From positions 682,001 through 746,000 of the forward strand of contig OZ242280.1 of NCBI GenBank assembly GCA_965207345.1: DNA of 64,000 bases. The letters are read 5' to 3'. The position numbers were made by a program, and so were the translations under genes. The notes under the pieces were generated by a model that did no database searches, was not told the origin of the DNA, and worked only from the letters and a program-made list of their open reading frames with translations. Below are positions 7,884 to 17,149 of this stretch, one piece after another (positions within the stretch are counted from its first letter, which is position 1; each line of letters starts with the position of its first letter). The DNA is from G965207345 sp965207345. Its GTDB lineage: Bacteria > Pseudomonadota > Gammaproteobacteria > PS1 > Pseudothioglobaceae.

Positions 7884-9320
7884 ATGAGTGACTTAGAATT
7901 ATTTATTACTTTATTAGCAGGCGCGCCAATTGCTTATTTTTTTGCACAAAGAAAAGCATTTTCTTTTGTAAGCAGTGGCACACCAACTAAATTAAGCGCA
8001 CTTCCTCGTTATTATGGTTATGTAGTTGCTATTTGGACTGTCTTTCCAGCACTCACAATATTTACTATCTGGTCTATTTTTGAGACAAATATTATCGTCT
8101 ATCTATTAGCAATACGCTTTGAAGATTTATCGGGCAGTGTTGTGCCCATACGTGCAATCGTTGATGAAATTCATCTTTTTGTAGTACGCGGTTTAGACAC
8201 AAATTTAATAAACAAAAATTTAGCAAATAAAGCAATTTATGAACATATTAGCACGCTTTATACGCATTATTCTTTTTATAATAGAATACTTAAACTATCA
8301 TTTTCGAGCGCGCTTGTCTTTCTGGGTTTTAGTTTATCTTATGCACATATTAAGGCGCATTATAATGCCAGGAATCATTTTGAACGAATAGTTATTTATA
8401 TTTTAAGTACGTGTGCACTTATTGCTATTTTAGTAACGCTTGGTATTGTTTTCTCAGTATTTTTTGAATCTATTCAATTTTTCTCTCAAGTCTCACTCAT
8501 TGAATTTTTATTTGGTACGCATTGGTCGCCGCAAATTGCAATGCACGAAGGACAAATGGGTAGTTCTGGTGCATTTGGTGCTGTGCCATTATTTTGGGGC
8601 ACACTCTTTATTTCTGTGATTGCTCTTTTGATTGCCATTCCACTTGGATTATTTTCTGCCATTTATCTTTCTGAATATGCTAGCAAACGTATGCGCTTCT
8701 ATGTTAAACCTATTTTAGAAGTTTTAGCAGGTATTCCTACTGTAGTTTATGGTTTTTTTGCTGCATTAACCGTAGGTCCCATGATGCGCGATTTTGGTTA
8801 TTGGCTGCGTGAGTTTGGTGTGAATTTAGATATTGAGATATTTGCTAATTTAACAGTTTCTAGCGAATCTGCACTTGCCGCTGGTTTGGTGATGGGTATG
8901 ATGATTATTCCCTTTGTTCTATCGCTTTCAGATGATGTCATCTCTGCTGTGCCTGAATCACTAAGGGATGGTTCACTCGCTATGGGAGCAACCAAGGCGG
9001 AAACCGTATGGCAAGTGATTGTTCCCGCGGCACTACCTGGAATTGTAGGCAGTTTTTTGCTTGCTACTTCGCGCGCAATCGGTGAAACGATGATTGTACT
9101 TATGGCAGCGGGTGTGGCTGCTAATCTTAGTGCTAATCCGCTTGATACAGTTACTACAGTTACTACACAAATTGTAACGCTCCTAACAGGAGACCAAGCG
9201 TTTGATAATGTTAAAACATTAGCTGCTTTTGCGCTAGGTCTAGGACTTTTTATCACAACATTGTTGCTCAATATAATTGCGCTTCAAGTCGTTAAAAAAT
9301 ACCGAGAACAATATGAGTAA
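7884..9320 (+). CDS. pstC: Phosphate ABC transporter permease PstC
   Basis: A 478-residue integral membrane protein, longer than E. coli PstC (about 319) because of an extended N-terminal region with extra hydrophobic segments (about residues 1-230). The conserved permease core covers roughly residues 235-475: FWGTLFISVIALLIAIPLG, the EAA-type loop SLAMGATKAETVWQVIVPAALPGI, and AIGETMIVLMAAG. The long form is common in marine proteobacteria. It pairs with PstA to form the channel. The stop overlaps the pstA start by eight bases. Confidence 0.93.
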   Translation: MSDLELFITLLAGAPIAYFFAQRKAFSFVSSGTPTKLSALPRYYGYVVAIWTVFPALTIFTIWSIFETNIIVYLLAIRFEDLSGSVVPIRAIVDEIHLFVVRGLDTNLINKNLANKAIYEHISTLYTHYSFYNRILKLSFSSALVFLGFSLSYAHIKAHYNARNHFERIVIYILSTCALIAILVTLGIVFSVFFESIQFFSQVSLIEFLFGTHWSPQIAMHEGQMGSSGAFGAVPLFWGTLFISVIALLIAIPLGLFSAIYLSEYASKRMRFYVKPILEVLAGIPTVVYGFFAALTVGPMMRDFGYWLREFGVNLDIEIFANLTVSSESALAAGLVMGMMIIPFVLSLSDDVISAVPESLRDGSLAMGATKAETVWQVIVPAALPGIVGSFLLATSRAIGETMIVLMAAGVAANLSANPLDTVTTVTTQIVTLLTGDQAFDNVKTLAAFALGLGLFITTLLLNIIALQVVKKYREQYE

Positions 9321-10593
9321 TACCGAGATTATTCGTCGTAACTTACGCAAACGTTACGCTAAAGAAATGCGTTTCAAATGGTATGGGTTAGGTGCAATTA
9401 TACTAAGCATTAGCTTTTTACTTTTTTTACTAATTGATATTACTAGTAAAGCAATTCCCGCTTTTACACAAACTTATGTTAAGCTAGATATTGATTTATC
9501 AGCAAAAACACTAGGATTAAGCGAGCATCCTCGTTACAGCGAGCAAGAATTATTTGGAGCACGTTATGGGCATACATTAAATTTAGCACTTTATCAATTA
9601 TTTCCTGAGGTAACTGCTAGATTAAAAAAACGTGTGCTAAGATCAATGATAAGTGCGGGTGCGCGTTATGATTTACGCGATATCGTTATCGCTAATCCAA
9701 AGCTGATTGGTAAGAAAGTTTCATTGTGGCTACTTGCAAGTGATGAGATAGATAGTTTTGCTAAAGGCTTAGTATCAAGATCTTTGCCTGAGGGTGATAG
9801 AAAAATTAAAGATTTTCAGATTATGTGGTTAGATAGACTTAGTACTGATGGGCGCATTAAGAAAAAATTTAATTTAGATTTTTTCACAAGTGGCGATTCG
9901 CGCGATCCTGAACAAGCTGGGATAAAAGGCGCGCTAATTGGTTCAATTTATACCATGCTGGTAACATTTATACTTTGCTTTCCTATTGGTGTATGTGCTG
10001 CAATTTATCTAGAAGAATTTGCACCTAAAAGCTGGTGGACTGATTTAATTGAGGTAAACATTAATAATTTAGCAGCTGTGCCATCAATTGTATTTGGTAT
10101 TTTGGGCTTAGCAATTTATATTCATTTGATGGGTGTTCCTCGCTCATCATCTTTAGTTGGAGGCTTAGTATTAAGCTTGATGACGCTACCAACTATTATT
10201 ATTGCAACACGCGCTGCGATTAAATCAGTACCACCCTCTATTTATAAAGCAGCGCTTGCACTTGGTGCTTCGCCCGTACAGAGTGTATTTCATCATGTTT
10301 TGCCACTTGCGATGCCGGGAATTTTTACTGGCTCTATTATTGGTATGGCACAGGCACTTGGCGAAACTGCACCACTACTAATGATCGGTATGGTTGCTTT
10401 TATTGCAGATGTGCCGAATGGTTTTTTGGATGCAGCAACCGTTTTACCTGTGCAAATATTTATTTGGTCAGATTCACCTGAAAAAGGATTTGTTGCTCTA
10501 ACTTCTGCTACTATTTTAGTTTTGCTCGTGTTTTTATTTTGTATGAATTTTCTTGCTATTATTTTGCGTAAAAAATTTGAAATTCGCTGGTAA
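9313..10593 (+). CDS. pstA: Phosphate ABC transporter permease PstA
   Basis: From the ATG at 9313, inside the pstC end, the protein has 426 residues (MSNTEIIRRNLRKRYAKEM). An earlier in-frame TTG at 9277 overlaps pstC far more and is unlikely. A long soluble insert (about residues 45-200) separates the first membrane helix from the permease core, which has GALIGSIYTMLVTFIL, AAIYLEEFAPK, the EAA loop ALALGASPVQSVFHHVLPLAMPGI and ALGETAPLLMIGM. It forms the Pst membrane channel with PstC; pstB follows after 12 bases. Confidence 0.93.
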   Translation: MSNTEIIRRNLRKRYAKEMRFKWYGLGAIILSISFLLFLLIDITSKAIPAFTQTYVKLDIDLSAKTLGLSEHPRYSEQELFGARYGHTLNLALYQLFPEVTARLKKRVLRSMISAGARYDLRDIVIANPKLIGKKVSLWLLASDEIDSFAKGLVSRSLPEGDRKIKDFQIMWLDRLSTDGRIKKKFNLDFFTSGDSRDPEQAGIKGALIGSIYTMLVTFILCFPIGVCAAIYLEEFAPKSWWTDLIEVNINNLAAVPSIVFGILGLAIYIHLMGVPRSSSLVGGLVLSLMTLPTIIIATRAAIKSVPPSIYKAALALGASPVQSVFHHVLPLAMPGIFTGSIIGMAQALGETAPLLMIGMVAFIADVPNGFLDAATVLPVQIFIWSDSPEKGFVALTSATILVLLVFLFCMNFLAIILRKKFEIRW

Positions 10594-10605
10594 CATAAAG
10601 GATTA

Positions 10606-11430
10606 ATGTTAAACTCGGAATTGTCACAAGAAATCGGCGCAACAGTAGGCTCTCCTTTTTTGAAAAAAGACGTGAGTATTGTGATGTGTCGTCAGGTAGA
10701 TGTTTTTTACAATAAAGACCATCAGGTGATTTTTGACGTTGGTGTTGATATTGGCAAAAATGAAATTATTGCTATGATAGGTCCATCAGGTTGCGGTAAA
10801 TCTACTTTTTTACGTTGTTTAAATCGTATGAATGATACAATTGATGATTGTATTGTTAAAGGTAATATTGCTTTAGATGGTGAAAATATTTATGCTAAAG
10901 ATTTAGATCCTGTATTGCTACGCGCGCGCGTTGGCATGGTTTTTCAAAAACCCAACCCATTTCCAAAGTCAATTTATGATAATGTTGCTTATGGGCCTAG
11001 ATTACATGGTCTTACAAAAAATAGGGCAGAATTAGATGATTTGGTTGAAGATAGCCTAATTAAAGCAGGACTTTGGGACGAAACCAAGAACCGCTTAAAT
11101 AAACCGGGTACGGGACTTTCTGGTGGTCAGCAACAGCGTTTATGTATTGCACGCACAATTGCAATTAAGCCAGAAATTATTTTGATGGATGAACCAACAT
11201 CAGCACTTGATCCAATTGCAACTGCGGCAATTGAAGAACTAATGTATGAATTAAAATATTCTTATACCATCGCAGTGGTAACGCACTCTATGCAGCAAGC
11301 TGCTAGAATATCGGATAGAACTGCATATTTTCATTTAGGTAAATTAGTAGAGGTAGATAATACAAATACCATATTTACTAATCCTAAACATCGTTTAACC
11401 GAAAATTATATTACAGGAAGATTTGGATGA
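10606..11430 (+). CDS. pstB: Phosphate ABC transporter ATP-binding protein
   Basis: A 274-residue ABC ATPase. Walker A GPSGCGKST is at about residues 59-67, followed by the PstB-typical FLRCLNRMND. The Q-loop region is VFQKPNPFPKSIYDNVAYGPRLHG, the signature is LSGGQQQRLCIART, Walker B is IILMDEPTSALD, and the switch His is in VVTHSMQQAARISD. It powers phosphate import through PstCA. Its TGA stop overlaps the phoU start (ATGA), indicating coupled translation. Confidence 0.96.
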   Translation: MLNSELSQEIGATVGSPFLKKDVSIVMCRQVDVFYNKDHQVIFDVGVDIGKNEIIAMIGPSGCGKSTFLRCLNRMNDTIDDCIVKGNIALDGENIYAKDLDPVLLRARVGMVFQKPNPFPKSIYDNVAYGPRLHGLTKNRAELDDLVEDSLIKAGLWDETKNRLNKPGTGLSGGQQQRLCIARTIAIKPEIILMDEPTSALDPIATAAIEELMYELKYSYTIAVVTHSMQQAARISDRTAYFHLGKLVEVDNTNTIFTNPKHRLTENYITGRFG

Positions 11431-12119
11431 TAGGACAACATATATCGCACGAATATAACGAAGAATTAGAAGATATTAGACGACAAGTATTGGAAATGGG
11501 TTCTCTGGTAGAAGAGCAATTTTCTGGCGCTTCTCTTGCTTTATTAAAGGGTGAGGCAGAAGCAGCGCATCGTATTGCAAGACTTGATTATCAAGTCAAT
11601 GCAATGGAAGTTGCAATTGATGAAGGTTGTGTGCAAATTATTGCTAGAAGACAACCCGCTGCCACTGATTTACGTATGATTTTTACTGCGATTAAAGTCA
11701 TTACTGATTTAGAACGTATTGGGGATGAATCGGAAAAAATTGCTCGATTTGCTTTGGAATTATCCACAGATACAACAGTATCTACTTTTTATAACAATTT
11801 AAAACATTTAGTGCGCATAACGCAACTGATGTTTAATAATGCACTTGATTGTTATGCTCATCTGGATGCAGAAAAAGCACTAGAAGTGAGTAATATGGAT
11901 AGTGAAATTGACAGTGAGTTTGATAATCTTAATCGCTTGTTAATTACTTATATGCTTGAAGATATAAAAAATATTGAAAATGTGCTTAGAGTGATTTGGT
12001 GTGCGCGTTTTGTTGAACGAGTAGGGGATCATGCTAAAAATATTTGCGAGTATATTGTTTATGCTGTACATGGTAAAGATATTCGTCACACCCAAGATTT
12101 GGAAGAAAATGAAGAATGA
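11427..12119 (+). CDS. phoU: Phosphate transport regulator PhoU
   Basis: A 230-residue all-helical protein with two PhoU repeats. Visible metal-binding-type motifs are TDLERIGDESEKIARFA in the first repeat and FVERVGDHAKNICEYIVY in the second. PhoU normally restrains Pst uptake and passes phosphate status to PhoR; the PhoR upstream is a relic here, so PhoU may act only on the transporter, which is inference. It is the last gene of the operon and starts within the pstB stop. Confidence 0.95.
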   Translation: MIGQHISHEYNEELEDIRRQVLEMGSLVEEQFSGASLALLKGEAEAAHRIARLDYQVNAMEVAIDEGCVQIIARRQPAATDLRMIFTAIKVITDLERIGDESEKIARFALELSTDTTVSTFYNNLKHLVRITQLMFNNALDCYAHLDAEKALEVSNMDSEIDSEFDNLNRLLITYMLEDIKNIENVLRVIWCARFVERVGDHAKNICEYIVYAVHGKDIRHTQDLEENEE

Positions 12120-12153
12120 TAAAGAATAAGAATAAAAGATGATAAAAATTAAG

Positions 12154-12184
12154 CATCAGTATTTGATGTCCAATTAAGATTGGA
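12154..12184 (+). other. Two tandem short hairpins after phoU
   Basis: CATCA(12154-12158)/TGATG(12164-12168) with a five-base loop is followed at once by TCCAAT(12169-12174)/ATTGGA(12179-12184) with a four-base loop. No T-run follows, so this is not a classical terminator. It could be an mRNA-stabilising or attenuating element at the end of the pst transcript. Confidence 0.3.
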
Positions 12185-12221
12185 TGTAGAGAGAAAATTT
12201 AATGTTAAAGAGAAGTAAATT

Positions 12222-12449
12222 ATGACACTTGAAAAAATAAAAGCCAAATTAGCATCTGTTCTTATCGGTGCAGATATTAGTGTTGAGGGTGATGGTTGTA
12301 GTTGCTCAGCAGTCGTAATATCAGAATTATTTGAAGGCCTATCGCCACTTGAGCGACAAAAAAAAGTTTTAGCAGTATTTAGAGATGATATTAAACGCGG
12401 TGATTTGCACGCACTATCTGTGAAAACTTACACACCAAGTGAAAGATAG
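12222..12449 (+). CDS. ibaG: BolA/IbaG family protein
   Basis: A 75-residue BolA-type protein. The small alpha/beta fold is suggested by MTLEKIKAKLASVL, DISVEGDGCSCSAVVIS, LSPLERQKKVLAVF and the end GDLHALSVKTYTP, closest to the IbaG/YrbA branch. The conserved His in LHALS and the nearby Cys could help ligate an Fe-S cluster with a monothiol glutaredoxin, as known for the family. IbaG is usually next to murA; here it sits between phoU and rpmE. Confidence 0.85.
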   Translation: MTLEKIKAKLASVLIGADISVEGDGCSCSAVVISELFEGLSPLERQKKVLAVFRDDIKRGDLHALSVKTYTPSER

Positions 12450-12490
12450 GATATAATTCGTATTCTTTCTTTTTTTATCTTAAGTAAGTT

Positions 12491-12703
12491 ATGCGAGCAA
12501 ATATTCATCCGAACTATAATGCGGTTAAAATACTTTGTAGTTGCGGTAATGAATTTAGCACAAAGTCAACAATTAATAAAGAAGTGTTAATGCTTGATGT
12601 ATGTTCAAAATGTCATCCCTTTTACACAGGTAAGCAAAAAATAGTTGATACAGCAGGTCGTGTTGAGAAATTTAAAAATCGTTATGCGACATTTAAGCGC
12701 TAA
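12491..12703 (+). CDS. rpmE: 50S ribosomal protein L31
   Basis: A 70-residue zinc-type L31. Four cysteines (16, 18, 38, 41) in CSCGNEF and CSKCHPFYTG form the expected zinc site, and the C-terminus has the conserved DTAGRVEKFKNRY. L31 bridges the ribosomal subunits. The C+ form implies zinc sufficiency or an alternative zinc-free paralogue elsewhere. It starts about 40 bases after ibaG. Confidence 0.96.
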   Translation: MRANIHPNYNAVKILCSCGNEFSTKSTINKEVLMLDVCSKCHPFYTGKQKIVDTAGRVEKFKNRYATFKR

Positions 12704-12762
12704 ATTTTAAAGAAAATAATCTGCGTTAAAGTGCGTTATAAATAGCATTATTAAACGGCTTT

Positions 12763-13800
12763 ATGTCTTTTGACTATATAAATGCTCTACTCAAAAAACC
12801 AATTAAGCGTAAGCCAATTTGGATAATGCGTCAAGCGGGGCGTTATTTACCAGAATATCGTAAAACACGCCAAAAAGCAGGTAATTTTCTAAATCTGTGC
12901 CAAACACCTGAACTTGCTTGTGAAGTAACCTTGCAACCCATAGAGCGTTTTGACTTAGACGCTGCTATTTTATTCTCAGATATTTTAACCTTGCCAGATG
13001 CTATGGGCTTAGGCCTTTATTTTGTGGAAGGAGAAGGCCCTAAATTTAAAAATCTTATTGATAGCGAGAAAACTATTAATCAGCTTATAAAACCAGATAT
13101 GTCAGACCTTTCTTATGTTTTTGATGCAATATCTTTGATTCAAAATCATTTGCATAATCGTCTGCCGCTTATTGGTTTCTCAGGTAGCCCATGGACATTA
13201 GCAACTTATATGGTGGAAGGTGGTAGTAGCAAAAATTTTGCACGTATTAAAGGTTTAATGTATGAAAATCCAAAATATATGCATCAATTACTGGATATTT
13301 TGAGTGAGTCGCTCATTGATTACTTGAATACACAGATTCTCTCAGGAGTTGATGCTGTGATGATTTTTGACACTTGGGGCGGCATATTGCCCAAACGTTA
13401 TTATGAAATATTTTCTCTTCATTATATGAACAAAATTATTGCACACTTATATCATAATCATAACGGCAAAAAAATTCCTGTTACGTTATTTACCAAAGGT
13501 GGAGGTGCTTGGCTTGAAAAAATGGCAAAAAGCGGTTGTGATGCACTCGGCTTAGATTGGACAATTGATTTAAGCGAAGCACAAAAAAGAGTGGGCTCTC
13601 AAGTTGCCCTACAAGGAAATTTAGATCCTTGTGTTCTGTATGCAGGTAAAAAAAATATTATTGCCAAGACTTTGGATATATTAAATCAGTTTAACTGCGA
13701 TACAGGGCATGTGTTTAACCTAGGACATGGTATTATGCCTGATGTTAGCCCTGAGAACGTGGAGATACTCATTAATACAGTACATCATTTCCCATCCTAA
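12763..13800 (+). CDS. hemE: Uroporphyrinogen decarboxylase
   Basis: A 345-residue enzyme that converts uroporphyrinogen III to coproporphyrinogen III in heme synthesis. The signature MRQAGRYLPEYR is at residues 22-33. ILFSDILTLPDAMG carries the conserved Asp, and GFSGSPWTLATYMVEGG and the C-terminal FNLGHGIMPDVSPENV are present. Length and ATG start are standard. A later-step heme gene, hemJ, lies at 38202. Confidence 0.96.
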   Translation: MSFDYINALLKKPIKRKPIWIMRQAGRYLPEYRKTRQKAGNFLNLCQTPELACEVTLQPIERFDLDAAILFSDILTLPDAMGLGLYFVEGEGPKFKNLIDSEKTINQLIKPDMSDLSYVFDAISLIQNHLHNRLPLIGFSGSPWTLATYMVEGGSSKNFARIKGLMYENPKYMHQLLDILSESLIDYLNTQILSGVDAVMIFDTWGGILPKRYYEIFSLHYMNKIIAHLYHNHNGKKIPVTLFTKGGGAWLEKMAKSGCDALGLDWTIDLSEAQKRVGSQVALQGNLDPCVLYAGKKNIIAKTLDILNQFNCDTGHVFNLGHGIMPDVSPENVEILINTVHHFPS

Positions 13801-13827
13801 ATGACTAATAATTTTTAGGAAATATTT

Positions 13828-14640
13828 ATGTCGCGTTTAAATAATTGTTTTCTTAAATTAAAACAAATAAAAAAAACTGCATTTATACCGTTTATCACTG
13901 CAGGTCATCCAAGCTTGGAGCTAAGTTACTTGTTGCTTGACACCTTGGTTAAATGCGGTGCAGATATTATTGAATTAGGCATACCATTTTCAGATCCGCA
14001 AGCAGATGGTGTCGTAATTCAAAAAGCACATGAAAGAGCAGTAAAATTGGGTATTTCTCTAAATGATGTATTATCTTTAGTTTCAAAATTTAGAGAAAAA
14101 AATAAGACAACACCCATTGTGCTTATGGGTTATGCTAATCCAGTTTTTAAATTAGGTTATGAAAATTTTTCTAAGCTAGCAAAAAAGGCAGGTATTGATG
14201 GTGTACTAGTGGTTGATATGCCGCCTGAAGAAGCACATAGTTTAAAAGTGATATTGGATAATTATGCTATAGATTTAATTTTTTTAGTTGCACCAACAAC
14301 CAAAGACAAGCGTCTAGCACTTATTAAAACACAAGCTAGTGGTTTTGTTTATTTTGTTTCCCTAAAAGGTGTTACGGGAGCAAAGTTGCCTGATATGCAA
14401 AAAGTGCGTATACAAGCTAATCATATTAAAAAACAGCTAAATCTGCCAATTGGTGTAGGGTTTGGCATTAAAGACGCGAACAGTGCAAAAATGCTTAGTC
14501 AAGTAGCAGATGGAATTATTATCGGTAGCGCAATTACATCACTTATTGAAAAATATAGGCAAAATCAAGATAAAATGCTAGCAGAAGTTGCATATTTTGC
14601 TCAGGGTATCCATGAAGCGATTTTAAAGGGACAAGATTAA
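13828..14640 (+). CDS. trpA: Tryptophan synthase alpha subunit
   Basis: A 270-residue TIM-barrel enzyme that cleaves indole-3-glycerol phosphate and passes indole to TrpB. The two catalytic acids sit in IIELGIPFSDPQADG. GYANPVFKLGYENF, GVLVVDMPPEEA, LKGVTGA, GVGFGIKDA and IIGSAITSLI are all present. trpB, usually adjacent, is not seen here; accD follows 131 bases downstream, as often found after trpBA in proteobacteria. Confidence 0.95.
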   Translation: MSRLNNCFLKLKQIKKTAFIPFITAGHPSLELSYLLLDTLVKCGADIIELGIPFSDPQADGVVIQKAHERAVKLGISLNDVLSLVSKFREKNKTTPIVLMGYANPVFKLGYENFSKLAKKAGIDGVLVVDMPPEEAHSLKVILDNYAIDLIFLVAPTTKDKRLALIKTQASGFVYFVSLKGVTGAKLPDMQKVRIQANHIKKQLNLPIGVGFGIKDANSAKMLSQVADGIIIGSAITSLIEKYRQNQDKMLAEVAYFAQGIHEAILKGQD

Positions 14641-14641
14641 A

Positions 14642-14674
14642 TTAGGAGGGATAACAAAAAATTAATCCTCCTAA
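14642..14674 (+). terminator. Perfect 8-bp hairpin after trpA containing AGGAGG
   Basis: TTAGGAGG (14642-14649) pairs exactly with CCTCCTAA (14667-14674) across a 17-base A-rich loop, starting two bases after the trpA stop. The downstream tract GTTTAAT is only weakly T-rich. It could be a weak terminator or processing hairpin between trpA and accD. The sequestered AGGAGG has no start codon after it. Confidence 0.4.
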
Positions 14675-14771
14675 GTTTAATATTAAATAGAAAACGTACA
14701 CAATAATTTTAATTGAGCAATTATCTATTTCAATTAAAATACGACATGAACCAATTATTGAGAGAATTAAC

Positions 14772-15617
14772 GTGAGCTGGCTTGGAAAAATTTTACCGTC
14801 TATTACGAGTCGTGCAAAAAAAAATATCCCAGAAGGTTTATGGCAAAAATGCCCACAGTGCGCCACGGTGTTATATAAGCAAGAATTGCTACGCAATTTA
14901 TCAGTGTGTCCTAAATGTCAATTCCATCATCATGTAAGTGCACGCACGCGCCTTAATATTTTTTTGGATAAAGATAGTATCAAAGAAGAAATTGCACATC
15001 AAATTACAAGTAGTGACCCACTTAAATTTAAAGATAAAAAAAAATATAAAGATCGCTACATAAGTGCACAAAAAATCACAGGAGAAAAAGATGCCTTAGT
15101 AGTGGTGCTTGCTAAATTAAAAAAAGTACCCGTTGTGGTTGGCGCCTTTGAGTTTAATTTTATGGGTGGTTCTATGGGCTCTGCGGTAGGTGAAAAATTT
15201 ACACGCGCTGTGTATGTCAGTATTGAGAAAAAAGCACCATTTATTTGTTTCTCTGCAAGTGGTGGTGCGCGTATGCAGGAAGGATTATATTCGCTTTTGC
15301 AAATGTCAAAAACTACGTTGGCACTTTCTTTGTTATCTGAGGCTAAGTTACCTTTTATTTCCGTGCTAACTGATCCGACAATGGGTGGTGTTTCAGCAAG
15401 TTTTGCAATGTTAGGTGATATTAACATTGCTGAACCAAATGCACGTATTGGCTTTGCAGGGGCGCGTGTTATTGAACAAACTACGCGTGAAGAATTACCA
15501 GAAAACTTTCAACGCAGTGAATTTTTGCTCGCAAAAGGTGCAATTGATATGATTGTTACCCGCACAGACATGCGCGATAAAATAAGTCTTATTTTGCACT
15601 ATCTCGGCGCGCGATAA
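14772..15617 (+). CDS. accD: Acetyl-CoA carboxylase carboxyltransferase subunit beta
   Basis: A 281-residue subunit with GTG start giving MSWLGKILPSI. The N-terminal zinc ribbon has Cys27, Cys30, Cys46 and Cys49. The crotonase-like carboxyltransferase domain shows FEFNFMGGSMGSAVGEKF, FSASGGARMQEG, TDPTMGGVSASFA and IGFAGARVIEQTTRE. With AccA it transfers CO2 from carboxybiotin to acetyl-CoA to make malonyl-CoA, which FabD (25544) then uses. The GAGAG stretch 5' of the start is a weak ribosome site. Confidence 0.95.
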   Translation: MSWLGKILPSITSRAKKNIPEGLWQKCPQCATVLYKQELLRNLSVCPKCQFHHHVSARTRLNIFLDKDSIKEEIAHQITSSDPLKFKDKKKYKDRYISAQKITGEKDALVVVLAKLKKVPVVVGAFEFNFMGGSMGSAVGEKFTRAVYVSIEKKAPFICFSASGGARMQEGLYSLLQMSKTTLALSLLSEAKLPFISVLTDPTMGGVSASFAMLGDINIAEPNARIGFAGARVIEQTTREELPENFQRSEFLLAKGAIDMIVTRTDMRDKISLILHYLGAR

Positions 15618-15655
15618 AATATTTTTAAAATTGCATACCTTTGTGCTATATTTTT

Positions 15656-17146
15656 TTAATTTTGAAATTTTACTATATCAGTTACATCTTTAAGTTTATG
15701 AGGGTTTGCATAATCTGAGAAATAATTCCTGTCTTTTAGTATTTTGTAGTTTGCGTTAAAATAAAAATTAAAGATTTTTCTAAAAGAATTAACTGGAGTA
15801 ATACTGTCATATAAAGTTTGATTACCGCCTGCCGGTAGGTAGTATGCATTGAATATTCTCATTCTTTCTTGCAAAAGTACTTTACTCGGGTTTTGCATAG
15901 TAGTACCATCAGCTGATGATGCTGTGCCATGATCTGCCTGTATTATGATGATGGGTTCTATTTTTGAATTTTTCAGTATATTGTCAACTAATATTTGAAT
16001 CTTCTTATTGATAAAGATAAGTTGATCAATATAGGAATCTTTACTTTTCCATATATTTCCTACATATTCTATAAAGGTGGACTTCTTAGGTGTATTACCA
16101 TCTCTATCAAATACATAAGGAGGGTGTGGCGACACAATATGGGCAAAAGCAAAAGTAGGTTCTTCAATTTTGTAGATTTCAGATAATTTAGCAAAAGCAT
16201 TTAATGTTGCCTTAGCAGATTTATCGGAAATAGGAAGAACACCAAGCATAGTAGTGTAATAAAGAATTGTTAAAAAATCATCTGACACTATCCTGTCAAA
16301 AAAGCTACCATCGCTACTATCACTTTTTTCTAGCCGTACATTAACGTAAGTGTATTTTTTAAACTTCAAAAAATTTACCACTTTATTATTGGTTCGCATG
16401 TTTTGTAAAGGCTTAATATTTCTTGAATTAATTGCATTATTAATATATGCCATATTTAAAGATGACGCTAAGGACAGTGTTGTTTGCGCGTAATTGCTTG
16501 TACTGTTAGCCGCCACAAAAAAACCTTTTTTATTTAAGTAGTCTTCAAATTCTTTGTTATCATAGCCATGAATATTCTTTAAGGTTTGCGCGTGGGCATA
16601 TCCATCTAAGATGATGTAATATATATCCCTGTTAATATTTTTTTTATCAGTGTTTGGTGTTTGCACACTGGAAGATATTGCTGTATTTATCTCTACGGGC
16701 AATTCAATATGTGTTTTATTGAGTTCAAATAAAATAATATTTATAATGGGTAATACCACTAATATCAATGCAAAAATATTTAGAGCTTTTGTTAAGTTAG
16801 TTAATTTTTTACGCGTTCTAATTATTAAATAAGAAGTAAAGATGAAAATTAGTGCATATATAGTTAGTAGGCTCCTTTGTCTTAAATAAATTACATTCAA
16901 TAGTTCGTTATAAATGTGGCCATATGAATAAAATAAAACTATGCCAATAGATGTGATTATCGCTGCTTTTTTTATATCCTTTATAATGAGTTTAAGCAAT
17001 AAAACTATTAAAATACTCATGCCAAAACTAACGATCATAGCCAATAAAGCGCTGGTGTAATATGTCTTTTCTATATTATGCGACAACAGAAGCAGAACAG
17101 GAGATAACGCCAGTAAAAAAGGGTGTATGACGATAGACTTTTTCAT
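15656..17146 (-). CDS. Membrane-anchored sulfatase-like (alkaline phosphatase superfamily) protein
   Basis: A 496-residue protein: about five hydrophobic segments in residues 1-145, then a soluble hydrolase-like domain. Motifs include DIYYIILDGYAHAQTL (metal-binding Asp strand), NYAQTTLSLASSLNMAYI (likely nucleophile region), FAHIVSPHPPYVFD and IIIIQADHGT, the sulfatase-type DHG metal site. The architecture resembles lipid phosphoethanolamine or LTA-type transferases, but the motifs are the shorter set found in uncharacterised bacterial membrane sulfatases. The protein is last in a three-gene minus-strand unit with a methyltransferase (gap 3 bases). Role in cell-surface modification is inference. 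Confidence 0.7.
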   Translation of the reverse strand: MKKSIVIHPFLLALSPVLLLLSHNIEKTYYTSALLAMIVSFGMSILIVLLLKLIIKDIKKAAIITSIGIVLFYSYGHIYNELLNVIYLRQRSLLTIYALIFIFTSYLIIRTRKKLTNLTKALNIFALILVVLPIINIILFELNKTHIELPVEINTAISSSVQTPNTDKKNINRDIYYIILDGYAHAQTLKNIHGYDNKEFEDYLNKKGFFVAANSTSNYAQTTLSLASSLNMAYINNAINSRNIKPLQNMRTNNKVVNFLKFKKYTYVNVRLEKSDSSDGSFFDRIVSDDFLTILYYTTMLGVLPISDKSAKATLNAFAKLSEIYKIEEPTFAFAHIVSPHPPYVFDRDGNTPKKSTFIEYVGNIWKSKDSYIDQLIFINKKIQILVDNILKNSKIEPIIIIQADHGTASSADGTTMQNPSKVLLQERMRIFNAYYLPAGGNQTLYDSITPVNSFRKIFNFYFNANYKILKDRNYFSDYANPHKLKDVTDIVKFQN

Positions 17147-17149
17147 TGT

